Source of the DNA: Hoyosella subflava DQS3-9A1
GTDB lineage: Bacteria; Actinomycetota; Actinomycetes; Mycobacteriales; Mycobacteriaceae
DNA length: 64,000 nucleotides
Reading direction: 5' to 3'
Assembly: GCF_000214175.1 (NCBI RefSeq)
Contig: NC_015564.1
Span: 2,232,001-2,296,000 of the forward strand
Made by a program: the position numbers and the translations under genes. The notes under the pieces are model-generated. The model saw only the letters and a list, made by a program, of their open reading frames with translations. It searched no databases and was not told where the DNA came from. This document shows positions 35,464 through 44,815 of this stretch, one piece after another. The stretch's first letter is position 1. Each line of letters begins with the position of its first letter.

Positions 35464-36930
35464 TCATACACCGGCGGATACTGCGGTGTGCATTTTCCGT
35501 ATGGTGGGCTTGTCGATCTTGCCGACCACGTTCTTGGGAATGGCGTCGACCACGATGAATGAGGTTGGCCGCTTGTAGCCGGTGAGGTGTTGCGCACACC
35601 TTTCGTACAGCGCTGCCGTGTCGATAGTTTGACCTGGGCTCGGCTGAACATAGGCAACGACGATCTCTCCCCATTTTTCGTCGGGCACACCGATCACCGC
35701 GGCCTCCAGAACCGTTGGGTCTGCGGTGAGGACGTCCTCGATCTCCTTTGGGTAGATGTTCTCGCCCCCTCGGATGATCATGTCCTTCAACCGTCCGACT
35801 AGGACCAGGTACCCATCGGAGTCAAGATGCCCCATGTCACCGGTGTGGAGCCAGCCGTCGACGACGGTCCGGGCTGTTTCTTCCGGACGGCCGAGGTAGC
35901 CGCGCATGATGTTGGGGCCGCGCACGATGACCTCACCATCCGTGCCTGCTGGCAATTCTGCGCCACTCTCGTCAACGATTCGGACCTCCTGGCCGACGAG
36001 TGGGAACCCAACGCTGCCGGCGCGCCGGGGGCCTGCAATCGGGTTGCATGTGGACGCGCATGTCCCTTCGGAAAGCCCGTAACCCTCAACGAGTGGGAAG
36101 CCGTAGCGTGTCTCGAATCGGGTGAGCAGCACATCCGAGGCAGGTGCTGCACCGCAGACCCCGAACCGCAAGGAGGATGTGTCGGGTTCAACATCGGGCG
36201 GGAGCGCGGCCAAGATGTTGTAAATCGTCGGAACCGCGCTGAAGTAGGTGGGACGCTCTTGCTCCACGAGACCGAAGAAGGTCTTGGGGTCGAACTTGCC
36301 GACGATGACGGCGCTGCCGCCGACACTGAGTGGGGAAAGGATGCTCACGATTATGCCGTTGACGTGGAAGAGCGGCAGAATCAGCAAAGACCGATCGGTC
36401 GGACCCAGCGCGAGTGCTTGGACCAGCATCTCCGCCATGGCCTCAATATTGCTGTGGTCGAGCATGACGCCCTTCGGCGTCCCGGTCGTGCCGCTGGTGT
36501 AAATGAGCAGGGACAGCGCGGATGTGTCCAGAAGGGGTGCTGGATCGAACCCCGCCGGATCCGTGTAGAGCGTGTCGACAGCGAGCAACGGGGTGCCGGT
36601 TGTGGTCGATTCGTCCTCGACCACCAGCAGACGCGCGCCGGAGTCGCTGAGCTGTCGTTCCACCTCGATGTTGGTCATGCTCGGATTGACTGGTGTGACT
36701 GTGGCGCCGATCCGCCAAGATGCGAAGAGTAGTAGCACGAACTCGTGTCGGTTCGTCAATTTCACGGCAACCACATCCCCGGCCCCGATTCCGAGGTCAT
36801 GCAGGTGGAGTGATGCCGCGCGTACGCGAGTCAGCAGCTCGGCGTTGGTGAGCGACTCACGCCCGTCGGAGATGGCGGGCCCATGCGGGTCCAGATCGGC
36901 GCGGTGGTCGGGCAGGGAAGCGAAATGCAT
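35464..36930 (-). CDS. Acyl-CoA synthetase / AMP-binding ligase
   Basis: A 488-residue adenylate-forming enzyme starting at ATG 36930 (MHFASLPDHRADLDPHGPAI). The P-loop-like motif LLIYTSGTTGTPKGVML, EGYGLSEGT, DGWLHTGDMG and the C-terminal catalytic-lysine motif GKIDKPTIRKM are all present. It activates a fatty or other carboxylic acid with ATP and CoA. It lies 100 bp downstream of the MBL-hydrolase gene on the same strand, and beta-oxidation genes are nearby. Confidence 0.92.
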   Translation of the reverse strand: MHFASLPDHRADLDPHGPAISDGRESLTNAELLTRVRAASLHLHDLGIGAGDVVAVKLTNRHEFVLLLFASWRIGATVTPVNPSMTNIEVERQLSDSGARLLVVEDESTTTGTPLLAVDTLYTDPAGFDPAPLLDTSALSLLIYTSGTTGTPKGVMLDHSNIEAMAEMLVQALALGPTDRSLLILPLFHVNGIIVSILSPLSVGGSAVIVGKFDPKTFFGLVEQERPTYFSAVPTIYNILAALPPDVEPDTSSLRFGVCGAAPASDVLLTRFETRYGFPLVEGYGLSEGTCASTCNPIAGPRRAGSVGFPLVGQEVRIVDESGAELPAGTDGEVIVRGPNIMRGYLGRPEETARTVVDGWLHTGDMGHLDSDGYLVLVGRLKDMIIRGGENIYPKEIEDVLTADPTVLEAAVIGVPDEKWGEIVVAYVQPSPGQTIDTAALYERCAQHLTGYKRPTSFIVVDAIPKNVVGKIDKPTIRKMHTAVSAGV

Positions 36931-37030
36931 GGCGTACCTATCGGGTCGAGGCGCGGTAAGGAGCAGCGACTTGGCCCGACCACGACGACTGACCGGCGCG
37001 GTCGGCCGGGTCACGGCGCGGCGTGTTGGT

Positions 37031-37918
37031 TTATTGCCCGCTACCGCCGTCGCGCTGCGAGATCGCGTTGATGGCGGAGAATTGCAGCGTCCAGAGATTG
37101 CCGTGATTCGGGTACTTCGCGGACATGATGGACACCAGGTCGTCGGCGTCCTTCGCTATCGGATATGCAGCTATGAAATCTTGGATGTACGAGCGGGTCT
37201 GGGAAATCATGGTGTCGACGGCATAGTCGTCGCCGTCGGGACGGCGGTGTCCGCACACGATCATCTTCGGCTGGAGCTTTTCCACGATATCGACGGTCTC
37301 GAGCCAGTCTTTCCATTCATCGGGAGTTGATAGGCCCAGCATCGGGTGGATCTCGTTGTAGATGGAATCAGCGGCAATCACGACATCGATTTCTGGGATG
37401 TGCAGGATGCTCGTCGGATGGACGTCGGCCTGCTTCACCTCGATGATTTTCAGGGGCGATCCGTCGACGTATAGAGTGTCGCCCTCCAGCGGATCCGGAA
37501 AGTGGCCCGACGGTACGCACGCGTCACCGAACAACAGCCCCCATTGCATGGTCTGCACTTCCATGGTTTGCTTCATGGACTCAATCACGTGGGGCAGCGC
37601 CACGCATTTTGCGTCGGGGAATCGCTCCATGAGCGGTCCGATGCCCCCGTAATGATCCTGGTGATCGTGGGTGATGTAGATCGTTGTGAGCTTCTTGCCC
37701 GTGCGTTCGATCAGGTCGCCGAGGTCACGGACGTCGTCCTTGAGATACAGCGCGTCAATCAGTACCACTTCGGTCTCGCCGCTGACCAGGATCGCCGTGG
37801 TGGGGGAGAATTTGCCCTCAGGGATGCCGGGAAACTCGGCGGCCGGGACATTCGGCCAGCGACTGACGAAAACCGTTGCGCGAATGGGTACTACAGGCTG
37901 GTTGGTGTCAGTACTCAC
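37031..37918 (-). CDS. MBL-fold metallo-hydrolase
   Basis: A 295-residue metallo-beta-lactamase-fold protein. The metal motif THDHQDH places ligands at His84, His86, Asp88 and His89. VVIAADSIYNEIHPML supplies the later Asp, and IVCGHRRPDGDDY the last His. This domain type often hydrolyses thioesters, lactones or similar bonds. It precedes the acyl-CoA synthetase and is probably co-transcribed; its substrate is unknown. Confidence 0.87.
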   Translation of the reverse strand: MSTDTNQPVVPIRATVFVSRWPNVPAAEFPGIPEGKFSPTTAILVSGETEVVLIDALYLKDDVRDLGDLIERTGKKLTTIYITHDHQDHYGGIGPLMERFPDAKCVALPHVIESMKQTMEVQTMQWGLLFGDACVPSGHFPDPLEGDTLYVDGSPLKIIEVKQADVHPTSILHIPEIDVVIAADSIYNEIHPMLGLSTPDEWKDWLETVDIVEKLQPKMIVCGHRRPDGDDYAVDTMISQTRSYIQDFIAAYPIAKDADDLVSIMSAKYPNHGNLWTLQFSAINAISQRDGGSGQ

Positions 37919-38074
37919 AAGGAACCTCCGATTGCAGGGGTGGGGTCTAGATGAAGTGGTGTCGGTCAGCAGCTGGGGATATGGGCGCCGCGGAAAGCTA
38001 ACGTTAGGAGCACGCGATCCTGGCTAATGGAACTTGCGTGCCATGCGCTGGTACGGGACTGCCATGGTGCTCAG

Positions 38075-38254
38075 TCAGCCGTGGTTCGCGGTGTGGCAGG
38101 GTCTGGGCAGCCTCCGGACCAAGAGTTCCGAGAGGGCTGACAGTCCGTGCACCAGAACGACGATTGGCGCAGGAAGGCGTGTGTCCTGCGAAGGGTAAAA
38201 CCAGTCTTCTGAGGTTTCGCCCTTGCCTACGGACTCGATATCTTCGCGTGTCAT
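38075..38254 (-). pseudogene. N-terminal remnant of an alpha/beta hydrolase
   Basis: The frame from ATG 38254 reads MTREDIESVGKGETSEDWFY then LPAPIVVLVHGLSALSEL, clearly related to the start of the intact hydrolase at 39242 (MNREDIEFTGEGGVTLRGWF). It ends after 59 residues without the nucleophile or the rest of the fold. It is a truncated copy placed 82 bp downstream of the intact gene. Confidence 0.65.
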
Positions 38255-38336
38255 GTGATCTTGCGGATTCTTTGCGGAGCGTGAGCTGGGATGCTCGAAT
38301 TGGGGCACGACCAATTGGTTGTGCCCCGGAATCGGG

Positions 38337-39242
38337 CTATGGGCGGAGGTGTTTGGTGAAGTGATCTCGTGCGGCTGCAGATACCTCGTCAAAGTTTTTG
38401 CCGTCGTAGAAATCGAAGTGTCCACCATGAGTGACGATCAGCTGCTTGGGCTCCCGGGCCCGCTCGTACGCGTCGAGCGCAAGAGCGTAAGGCGTACACG
38501 CGTCCTCGTCGGCGACGATCATCAGGAGCGGCGTGGGTGAGATCTGGCTGATGAAGCTGCCGGGGTTGTATTCCCCCGCCAGCTCCAGGCTCCGGGCGGT
38601 TAGTTCGTTCTTCCAGTTCGGAGCCCGGTCGGCTGCTGTTTTGGTAAACCACTCGTAGGCATCGGGCTGGGGCATCGCGGCCTGCCCCATTGGGTCGGGT
38701 GTGACAGCCGCGAGCATCGTGGGCTCGCCACCGTTGAACCGGTTGGCGCGATCGGCGTTGAAGTTCTCACGGACGTGGGGCAGGAAGTCCGGCCGGATCA
38801 GCCGGTCCAGTGTGGCCGGACCCGAGATGAATGGCACCTGGGAGACGATGGCTTTGACCCTTTTGTCGATCGCGGCGACCATCAGAGCGTGTCCGCCGGC
38901 GAAGCTGGTGCCCCAGATGCCAACTCGTGCCGGGTCGACCTCAGGGCGGTTGCTGGCGTAGGTGATGGCGTTGCGGATGTCGCGGTATTGCAGGACGGGG
39001 TCAAGTTCCTGGCGGGGAGTTCCGTCGCTGTCGCCGAAATTCTGGTGGTCGTAAACGAGCGCGTTGAGTCCGGCCTGGGCGAAGACGCTGGCATAGTCGT
39101 CGAGGTGCATTTCCTTGACGCATGACATTCCGTGCACCAGGACAATGACGGGCGCCGGGGTTTGGGCGTTCTCAGCAGGGTAGAACCAGCCTCGAAGGGT
39201 GACACCACCCTCGCCAGTGAACTCGATGTCTTCGCGATTCAT
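38337..39242 (-). CDS. Alpha/beta hydrolase (dienelactone hydrolase/S15-like)
   Basis: A 301-residue protein starting at ATG 39242 with GGAAGAG upstream. It has the oxyanion-side motif VLVHGMSCVKEMHLDDYA, the nucleophile elbow GIWGTSFAGGHAL, a late Asp near IVADEDACTPYAL and the catalytic His in IVTHGGHFDFYDG. It belongs to the same group as the hydrolase at 53423-54340. Substrate unknown; a PadR regulator gene lies just upstream. Confidence 0.86.
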   Translation of the reverse strand: MNREDIEFTGEGGVTLRGWFYPAENAQTPAPVIVLVHGMSCVKEMHLDDYASVFAQAGLNALVYDHQNFGDSDGTPRQELDPVLQYRDIRNAITYASNRPEVDPARVGIWGTSFAGGHALMVAAIDKRVKAIVSQVPFISGPATLDRLIRPDFLPHVRENFNADRANRFNGGEPTMLAAVTPDPMGQAAMPQPDAYEWFTKTAADRAPNWKNELTARSLELAGEYNPGSFISQISPTPLLMIVADEDACTPYALALDAYERAREPKQLIVTHGGHFDFYDGKNFDEVSAAARDHFTKHLRP

Positions 39243-39399
39243 GTACTCTTCCGATTCGTTGAAGGGAGGTTGCCTCGCGTGTGAGGCCTGGCACACTCCA
39301 AACTACGAATGGGCGCCGGGGCCGGATAGAACGATTGCGCCCCCTTCTGGTACAGGAGCGCCACGGTCCGCAGGTGACGGTCTATAGCTGTCAAGACGG

Positions 39400-39951
39400 T
39401 CAGGGATGCCGCCTGGTCTGCTCAGTCCCCAACTGCTCGAGTGCCTTTGCGCACCAATTAGCCCAGGACAGTTCAGTGTCGATGCCTGCCCGCAGAATCA
39501 GATACTGAACTCGTTCTCGTTGTGTTCCCGGGAGGCGGCTGAAGTCCCGTTCTTCGATACTGCGGTACGTTTCGAGTAGTGACCGATGGTAATCCAGATG
39601 CTGCTGTACTTGTTCCCTCATATCGATTCCGCCCAGAACTGCTGCGGCGCGAAGCCGTACCAGCAGGGGATCTTTAACGGTCACCGGCTCCTGGCCGGAG
39701 TGAACCCACGTTCTGAGATGTTCCTCGCCGGTTTCTGTAATCTCGTAGCAACGGGGAGCGCCCCTGCCCTTCAGCTGGCTGGCATGCGGCTGAATCAGGC
39801 CGTCGTCGGCCATGTTCCCGAGTTCGCGATAAATCTGCTGATGGGTGGCGTGCCAGAAATAGCCGATGGAAGAATCGAATCTGCGTGTCAGCTCCCTGCC
39901 GGTAGAGGGGCGCTCCACGAGCGCCGTCAGGATCGCGCACCGCAGGGACAT
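39400..39951 (-). CDS. PadR-family transcriptional regulator
   Basis: A 183-residue protein starting MSLRCAILTALVERPSTGRE. The PadR winged helix includes GYFWHATHQQIYRELGNMADDGL and RGAPRCYEITETGEEHLRTW. The C-terminal half is the helical vinculin-like PadR tail. It lies upstream of the alpha/beta hydrolase on the same strand and may regulate it. Confidence 0.9.
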   Translation of the reverse strand: MSLRCAILTALVERPSTGRELTRRFDSSIGYFWHATHQQIYRELGNMADDGLIQPHASQLKGRGAPRCYEITETGEEHLRTWVHSGQEPVTVKDPLLVRLRAAAVLGGIDMREQVQQHLDYHRSLLETYRSIEERDFSRLPGTQRERVQYLILRAGIDTELSWANWCAKALEQLGTEQTRRHP

Positions 39952-40024
39952 CTACCGCTGACCTCCGCTGAACTGTGGGTGGGGAATCGCGAAGCCAACT
40001 CTACCGCTAGCGCCTGAGGCAGAT

Positions 40025-40849
40025 TTACCCGAGCGCACGCAGTCGGCGGACCTGGGCCGCGGCCTCGAGTTCACGTTGATGCCCGAGTTCCGAGATCTCA
40101 GCTGACTGCAGTAGCTTCTTAGTCTCTCGAGCTGCATCGGGATTCGCCAGAAGAAGCGACTCAGCCCAGGCCCTTACCTCGTCGTTGAGATCGTCAGCAG
40201 GCACCATACTGTGTGCAAGTCCCAGGGCGACCGCTTCCCGGGCGTTGACGTTGCGCGCCCGTACGCAGATCTCGAGCGCGCGTCCGTACCCGACTTGCCG
40301 AACCAGGGGAGCGAGCCCCGTCAGATCCGGGACCAGGCCGAGAGCAGCTTCTTTCATGCAAAAGACGGCATCATCGGCCACAATCCGGAGGTCGCAGGCG
40401 AGGGCGAGTTGGAAGCCGGCGCCGACGGCGTGACCCTGTACAGCGGCGATCGAAATGAAGCTCGGGTCACGCAGGAACATGAAAGCGTCCTGGTAATCGC
40501 GTATCGCCCGCTCGATGGTCAGGTCAGTGCCGGCGAGCAGACTCGTAAGGGTTTCGGCGCCGGGATCGTCGCTCGGTGTTGACCTATCTAGACCATTCAG
40601 GCTTGAGCGATCCAGGCCAGCCGAAAAGCTGCGCCCTTCGGCTCGAATGACCACAATCTGAACGCCGGTTGGCATTGTCCGCCCTAATGCGGCCATGGCT
40701 CGCCACATCGCGGGCTGTTGCGTGTTGCGCCGCTCAGGTTTGCACAACGTTATTTCGGCGATCGCGCCACTTTGCGTGAACCGTAATCCCACCGAGTGCA
40801 ACTCGGTTTCCGTCGGGCTCGCTATCGATTGGTCATGAACTCGGGTCAT
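40025..40849 (-). CDS. Enoyl-CoA hydratase/isomerase (crotonase family)
   Basis: A 274-residue protein starting at ATG 40849 with GAGGGG upstream. The crotonase oxyanion-hole pieces are RAEGRSFSAGLDRSSL and ISIAAVQGHAVGAGFQLALA. The canonical catalytic Glu positions read MKEAALGLVPDLTG, with Glu and Asp present. It would hydrate or isomerise an enoyl-CoA in beta-oxidation. It is on the opposite strand from the crotonase-thiolase operon at 41592. Confidence 0.86.
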   Translation of the reverse strand: MTRVHDQSIASPTETELHSVGLRFTQSGAIAEITLCKPERRNTQQPAMWRAMAALGRTMPTGVQIVVIRAEGRSFSAGLDRSSLNGLDRSTPSDDPGAETLTSLLAGTDLTIERAIRDYQDAFMFLRDPSFISIAAVQGHAVGAGFQLALACDLRIVADDAVFCMKEAALGLVPDLTGLAPLVRQVGYGRALEICVRARNVNAREAVALGLAHSMVPADDLNDEVRAWAESLLLANPDAARETKKLLQSAEISELGHQRELEAAAQVRRLRALG

Positions 40850-41168
40850 TCCGCTGCCCCTCGGGTTTTTGCGTGAACTGAGCGAATCGCTGGGGACTCC
40901 GCTGCGCAAACAGACCACCACGCCACGTGCGCGAATTCCTGCCGCGCGATCGGGGAGTGGGTCTCGGCGAAGCCGGACGGAGTGGAGCCGACAAGAACCC
41001 ATCGGCTTCAGGATGGTTTTGTGCAACAAGATGCGTGGATGCTATTACCGCGTCCGGCTACCGGGCGGCTTTGATCTGCACTCACGCTCAACAGGATAGC
41101 GACCGCTCTCTATCGACGCAATTTCTGGTTGAGCTGCGTAACCACCCTGAGCGCTCGGAAAGGACCCC

Positions 41169-41382
41169 ATGTTTCCCGAAGTATTCTCCGCGTCAGGCAA
41201 AACGGCATTGGTCACCGGCTGAGCCAGAGGAATCGGTTACATGATTGCGCTGACCCGGCGAAACTCCTTTCGAATCTCGGTTGGAGACCCTGCTCGGGCG
41301 CCCGCCGAAGACCGTGCGGTGGGCGCTTGAGAATCATCCGCGCATCCGGCAGGTGGTTGCGGAAATGGCCCACGACGGCTGA
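41169..41382 (+). pseudogene. Decayed NAD(P)-binding dehydrogenase (SDR start plus NmrA-like tail)
   Basis: After AAGGA, ATG 41169 begins MFPEVFSASGKTALVTG, then a TGA, then ARGIGYMIALTR, so the Rossmann motif TGxxRGIG is cut by a stop. A second piece at 41281-41382 reads ETLLGRPPKTVRWALENHPR and ends at TGA, resembling the C-terminus of NmrA-type proteins. The middle of the gene is missing. The remaining bases to 41591 show no gene except the promoter region of the next operon. Confidence 0.6.
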
Positions 41383-41591
41383 CCTCTATCGTCTGATCAC
41401 GCCAGGCTGAGGTCTGCCTCTCTGCGCGATGCGATGAATGCGATCAGGCCAAGTACGCACCGTGTTTGGTGTTTCCGCTGGTCAGCGCGCGAGAAAGTCA
41501 TTTCTTGAGTGTCGATAGGGGCTAGGCGGACGCCATTGACGCCGGAGAGAACGATCTCTATCATTCTGCTAACCCTAAGAAAGGACAGCTG

Positions 41592-42413
41592 ATGTCAGGT
41601 AGCGCAACCGAGGTACAGGCGGGACCGACTCAAGTGACCGGCGGTGTGGTCACCGAGGTCCAAGGTCGCGTGTTGCTGATCGGGCTGAACCGGCCGGATA
41701 AACGCAACGCTCTGACGCCCGAGATGCTCTCCGAGCTGTCCGACGCATACTCCCGCTACGACAAAGACGAAAACCTGCGGTGTGCGGTGTTATACGGCGA
41801 AGGTGCCGTGTACTGCGCCGGAGCTGACCTGACCCGACTCAAGGGCTTGATCGAAAGCGGCGAGTTGAGCTACGGCCCTGATTACTACGATCCATTCGGC
41901 CTCGAGGGCGCTCGCGTATCGAAACCGGTGGTCACGGCAGTCCACGGTATGTGCTTCGCGGGCGGACTCGAGCTGGCGCTGAACGGAGACATCATCATCG
42001 CCGCAGAAGGCACGGCCTTCGGTCAGCCCGAGGTTCTTCGCGGCCTATTCGCATTCGGAGGTGGCGCCGCCCGGTGGGCCGATCGCGTCGGCTGGGGGAA
42101 CGGCATGCGCTACCTGCTGACCGGGGAAGCTCTCGATGCGAAGGAGGCGCATCGGATCGGGTTGGTCCAGGAAGTGGTCCCCGCCGATCGGCTCCGGGAA
42201 CGGGCGATAGAGCTTGCGACAGTGATCGCGAACGCCGCGCCGATCGGGGTGCGCCACACGCTCACTGTCGCCCGCCAGGCGGCGGAGGAGGGTCTCCGAT
42301 CTGCCTTCGACTCGGTCCCGGAGCTGCGCGCCCAGATCGTCGGCACCGACGACGCGGTCGAGGGAGTGGTGTCATTCAAGGAACGCCGCGCCGGTGATTA
42401 CAAGGGGCGCTGA
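41592..42413 (+). CDS. Enoyl-CoA hydratase/isomerase (crotonase family)
   Basis: A 273-residue protein. Typical crotonase features are GLNRPDKRNALTPEM, YGEGAVYCAGADLTRL, VTAVHGMCFAGGLELALNGD and FGQPEVLRGLFAFGGGA. In the last, the Glu at the usual catalytic position is present. It is followed 62 bp later by a thiolase and the pair would carry out two beta-oxidation steps; the missing hydroxyacyl-CoA dehydrogenase may be encoded elsewhere, as the only one nearby is a remnant. Confidence 0.9.
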   Translation: MSGSATEVQAGPTQVTGGVVTEVQGRVLLIGLNRPDKRNALTPEMLSELSDAYSRYDKDENLRCAVLYGEGAVYCAGADLTRLKGLIESGELSYGPDYYDPFGLEGARVSKPVVTAVHGMCFAGGLELALNGDIIIAAEGTAFGQPEVLRGLFAFGGGAARWADRVGWGNGMRYLLTGEALDAKEAHRIGLVQEVVPADRLRERAIELATVIANAAPIGVRHTLTVARQAAEEGLRSAFDSVPELRAQIVGTDDAVEGVVSFKERRAGDYKGR

Positions 42414-42475
42414 GGTTCCCAGCCTGCCGGCTGGAAGCACTACTCACTATCAATCCCTGACCTAAGGAATCAACA

Positions 42476-43657
42476 ATGCGTGAAGCTGCCATCGTCTCAA
42501 CTGCCCGTACCCCGATCGGAAAGGCTTATCGGGGCGCCTTCAACGACACCCACCCCACCACCCTGGGTGGACATGTCGTGCAGCACGCCGTCGCCAGGGC
42601 CGGGATCGAGCTAGACGAGGTACAAGACATCGTCATGGGAGCAGCCCTGCCATCCGGAGTGGCCGGGGGAGATATCGCCCGCCAGATCGCGGTTCGTGCC
42701 GGTATTCCGGTGACCACCCCAGGGCTCACTGTGAGCAAATTTTGTACATCGGGGCTGGAAGCGATCGCCGTCGGCACGTACAAGGTGCTCAACGAAGGGC
42801 TGAATGTCGTTGCGGCCGGAGGTGTCGAGTCCATCAGCATGGTTCAGGTGCCCGGATTCGACTCCATGGTTGAAGAGCCGTGGATCAAACAGCATAAGCC
42901 GACTTACTACACCCACATGATCGACACGGCGGAAGTCGTGTACGAGCGGTACGGCGTCAGCCGAGAGTCACAGGACGAATACTCCCTGCTAAGTCAGCAG
43001 CGCACCGCTCGCGCACAGTCTGAGGGGCGATTCGATGACGAGATCGTGCCGATGGAGTCGACGAAACGGATCGTCGACAAGGAGACCGGAGCGGTGTCCT
43101 ACGAGACGGTGACCCTGACGCAAGATGAGGGTAACCGGCCCGGCACCACACTCGAAGGGCTTCAAGCGCTCAAGCCGGTCGCTCGTCCAGACGGCTGCGT
43201 CACCGCTGGTAACGCGAGTCAACTGTCAGACGGGGCTTCCGCCGTCATTGTCATGAGCCGTGACGAAGCCGAGCGCAAAGGGCTGCAGCCCCTGGGGTAC
43301 TTCCGTGGCTACACCAGCGTCGGCCTCGAGCCTGACGAGATGGGCATCGGGCCCATCTATGCGGTTCCTGCTCTGCTAGATCGATTCGGTCTCACAGTGG
43401 ATGACATTGGTCTGTGGGAACTTAATGAAGCATTTGCCGTGCAGGTTGCGTACTGCCGCGACAAGCTGGGTCTCCCCGACGAACTCCTCAACGTTAACGG
43501 CGGCGCCATTTCAATCGGCCATCCGTACGGAATGAGCGGAGCGCGGATGACCGGACACGCGTTGCTCGAAGGCAAGCGACGCGGTGCCAAGTATGTCGTC
43601 GTGACGATGTGTGCGGCAACCGGAATGGGCGCCGCCGGACTGTTCGAGGTCGCCTGA
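42476..43657 (+). CDS. Acetyl-CoA C-acyltransferase (thiolase)
   Basis: A 393-residue thiolase beginning [20 protein letters not shown]. The active Cys is Cys90 in [12 protein letters not shown]. The His motif is [20 protein letters not shown] and the second Cys lies in [12 protein letters not shown]. It cleaves 3-oxoacyl-CoA with CoA. It is the last gene of the crotonase-thiolase operon; a strong hairpin follows. Confidence 0.95.
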   Translation: MREAAIVSTARTPIGKAYRGAFNDTHPTTLGGHVVQHAVARAGIELDEVQDIVMGAALPSGVAGGDIARQIAVRAGIPVTTPGLTVSKFCTSGLEAIAVGTYKVLNEGLNVVAAGGVESISMVQVPGFDSMVEEPWIKQHKPTYYTHMIDTAEVVYERYGVSRESQDEYSLLSQQRTARAQSEGRFDDEIVPMESTKRIVDKETGAVSYETVTLTQDEGNRPGTTLEGLQALKPVARPDGCVTAGNASQLSDGASAVIVMSRDEAERKGLQPLGYFRGYTSVGLEPDEMGIGPIYAVPALLDRFGLTVDDIGLWELNEAFAVQVAYCRDKLGLPDELLNVNGGAISIGHPYGMSGARMTGHALLEGKRRGAKYVVVTMCAATGMGAAGLFEVA

Positions 43658-43693
43658 CTTTCGGACCCAACCAAAATGCTGCAACGATGCAGG

Positions 43694-43730
43694 GCCAACG
43701 TCATCCGAGACATCGGGTGACGTTGGCTTT
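43694..43730 (+). terminator. Rho-independent-like terminator after the thiolase gene
   Basis: GCCAACGTCA at 43694-43703 pairs with TGACGTTGGC at 43718-43727, extended by TCC/GGG, around an 8-bp loop, and TTT follows at once. It lies 37 bp downstream of the thiolase stop and separates it from the TetR gene. Confidence 0.7.
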
Positions 43731-43772
43731 GGTGTGCGCAGGGCAGTAGAGAGCACTCGCTACACTGAGAGT

Positions 43773-44369
43773 ATGGCTAGGATGGTGAAGAGCAAAGCCC
43801 AGGCGCCGCGGGAACGCCTTATGACCGCGGCGCAGCTGTTCTACTCGGAGGGCATCCGCGCGGTCGGGGTCAATCGACTGCTCGAAGAGGCGCAGACGCC
43901 GATCATGAGCCTCTACCGGATCTTCGGATCCAAGGAGGGACTTGTCGAAGAGTTCCTCCGTGAGAAGGATAAGCAGATCCGCGAGCGGTTCGAACGCGAG
44001 ATCGAGCGTATCGCTAATGCGCCGAAGGAACGCATCCTCGCCGTGTTCGACGTGTTGGGCGAAGTGATTGCAGACTCTGACTATCGGGGCTGCACCTTCA
44101 TCAACGTCGCGGTGGAGATGGCGAACACTGAGCATCCGTTCGTCGAGATCGCGGTCTCTCACAAGAATTCTGTGCGTGAGACTTTTTCTCGTTATCTCGC
44201 CGATGCTGGACTACGTGAGACTGAGCCGCTGGCCACACAGCTGCTGATGTTGATGGACGGTGCCTTCGTCCGTGCGCAGATGCATTCGAACCGTGAAGAG
44301 GTCGCATTGCATGCGCGCATGGCCGCCGAGGTCCTCGTCGATGCGGCACTAGCGGCGCAGGCGGACTAA
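43773..44369 (+). CDS. TetR-family transcriptional regulator (paralogue of the one at 28266)
   Basis: A 198-residue protein starting at ATG 43773 (MARMVKSKAQAPRERLMTAA). The helix-turn-helix region includes GVNRLLEEAQTPIMSLYRIF and the ligand domain YRGCTFINVAVEMANTEHP, both almost shared with the protein at 28266-28883. TACACTGAGAGT directly precedes the start with no ribosome site, so the mRNA may be leaderless. Its target may be the lipid-degradation genes upstream. Confidence 0.9.
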   Translation: MARMVKSKAQAPRERLMTAAQLFYSEGIRAVGVNRLLEEAQTPIMSLYRIFGSKEGLVEEFLREKDKQIRERFEREIERIANAPKERILAVFDVLGEVIADSDYRGCTFINVAVEMANTEHPFVEIAVSHKNSVRETFSRYLADAGLRETEPLATQLLMLMDGAFVRAQMHSNREEVALHARMAAEVLVDAALAAQAD

Positions 44370-44405
44370 AGCCAAGGGTTGGGATTCTGTAAACCTCCTG
44401 ACGTG

Positions 44406-44467
44406 CACCGGTCGATTGGTGCCGACCGGTGCACGGCACCGGTCGATTGGTGCCGACCGGTGCACGG
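44406..44467. repeat. Two perfect tandem 31-bp repeats, each a hairpin
   Basis: Bases 44406-44436 and 44437-44467 are identical. Each unit begins CACCGGTCGATTGGTG and contains inverted arms CACCGGTCG/CGACCGGTG around an 8-bp loop. They lie 37 bp after the TetR stop. They could act as a double terminator or as a protein-binding repeat. Confidence 0.8.
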
Positions 44468-44502
44468 CTGCGTGCTAGCCCGTTTACAGCTTTCCCCTTC
44501 TC

Positions 44503-44805
44503 TTATCCGCACTGCTGGTCTTGAGGATCGCGGAGTCGAGGCTCAAAGGTTGGCCCGCCAATGATGGCGATCGAGGACGTCGCGTGCCCGACTAGCTCAC
44601 TAGCCGGGTTACGAGCGTGCGCCTCGAGGTAGCTCCCTCTGATCTCGATCGATGAGAAGGCGACGCCGGCGGGGCTAACCACCTCCCGCAGCTCGCGTCC
44701 GGATAGCTACGCCCCTGCCGCGGCAAGCACTCCAGGAGAGTGCCAGGTAACCTCGCGTGTCCGTGCGTGCCCCAATCGGGGGGCGAGCGATGCTTGCAGT
44801 TTCAC
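44503..44805 (-). pseudogene. Possible 101-codon gene interrupted by a stop, function unknown
   Basis: A minus-strand frame starts at GTG 44805 with AAGGAGAAGGAC just upstream, 11 bp after the MFS gene. It reads VKLQASLAPRLGHARTREV, hits a TAG after 32 codons, and continues open to TAA at 44503 with LREVVSPAGVAFSSIEIRGS. The good ribosome site and long second part suggest a gene lost by a nonsense change, or a 32-residue peptide. I recognise no family. Confidence 0.3.
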
Positions 44806-44815
44806 GTCCTTCTCC

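Noticed and set aside
41218..41223. In-frame TGA inside the SDR motif as a selenocysteine codon
   Set aside because: The position is in the nucleotide-binding loop, not a redox site, no SECIS-like hairpin is evident, and the rest of the gene is missing. A pseudogene is simpler.
44406..44467. CRISPR-like array
   Set aside because: There are only two units with no spacer between them, each is itself a hairpin, and no cas genes are nearby.
44503..44805. Intact 101-residue gene with stop-codon readthrough
   Set aside because: No readthrough context is recognisable and the protein matches no family I know, so it is listed only as a possible pseudogene.
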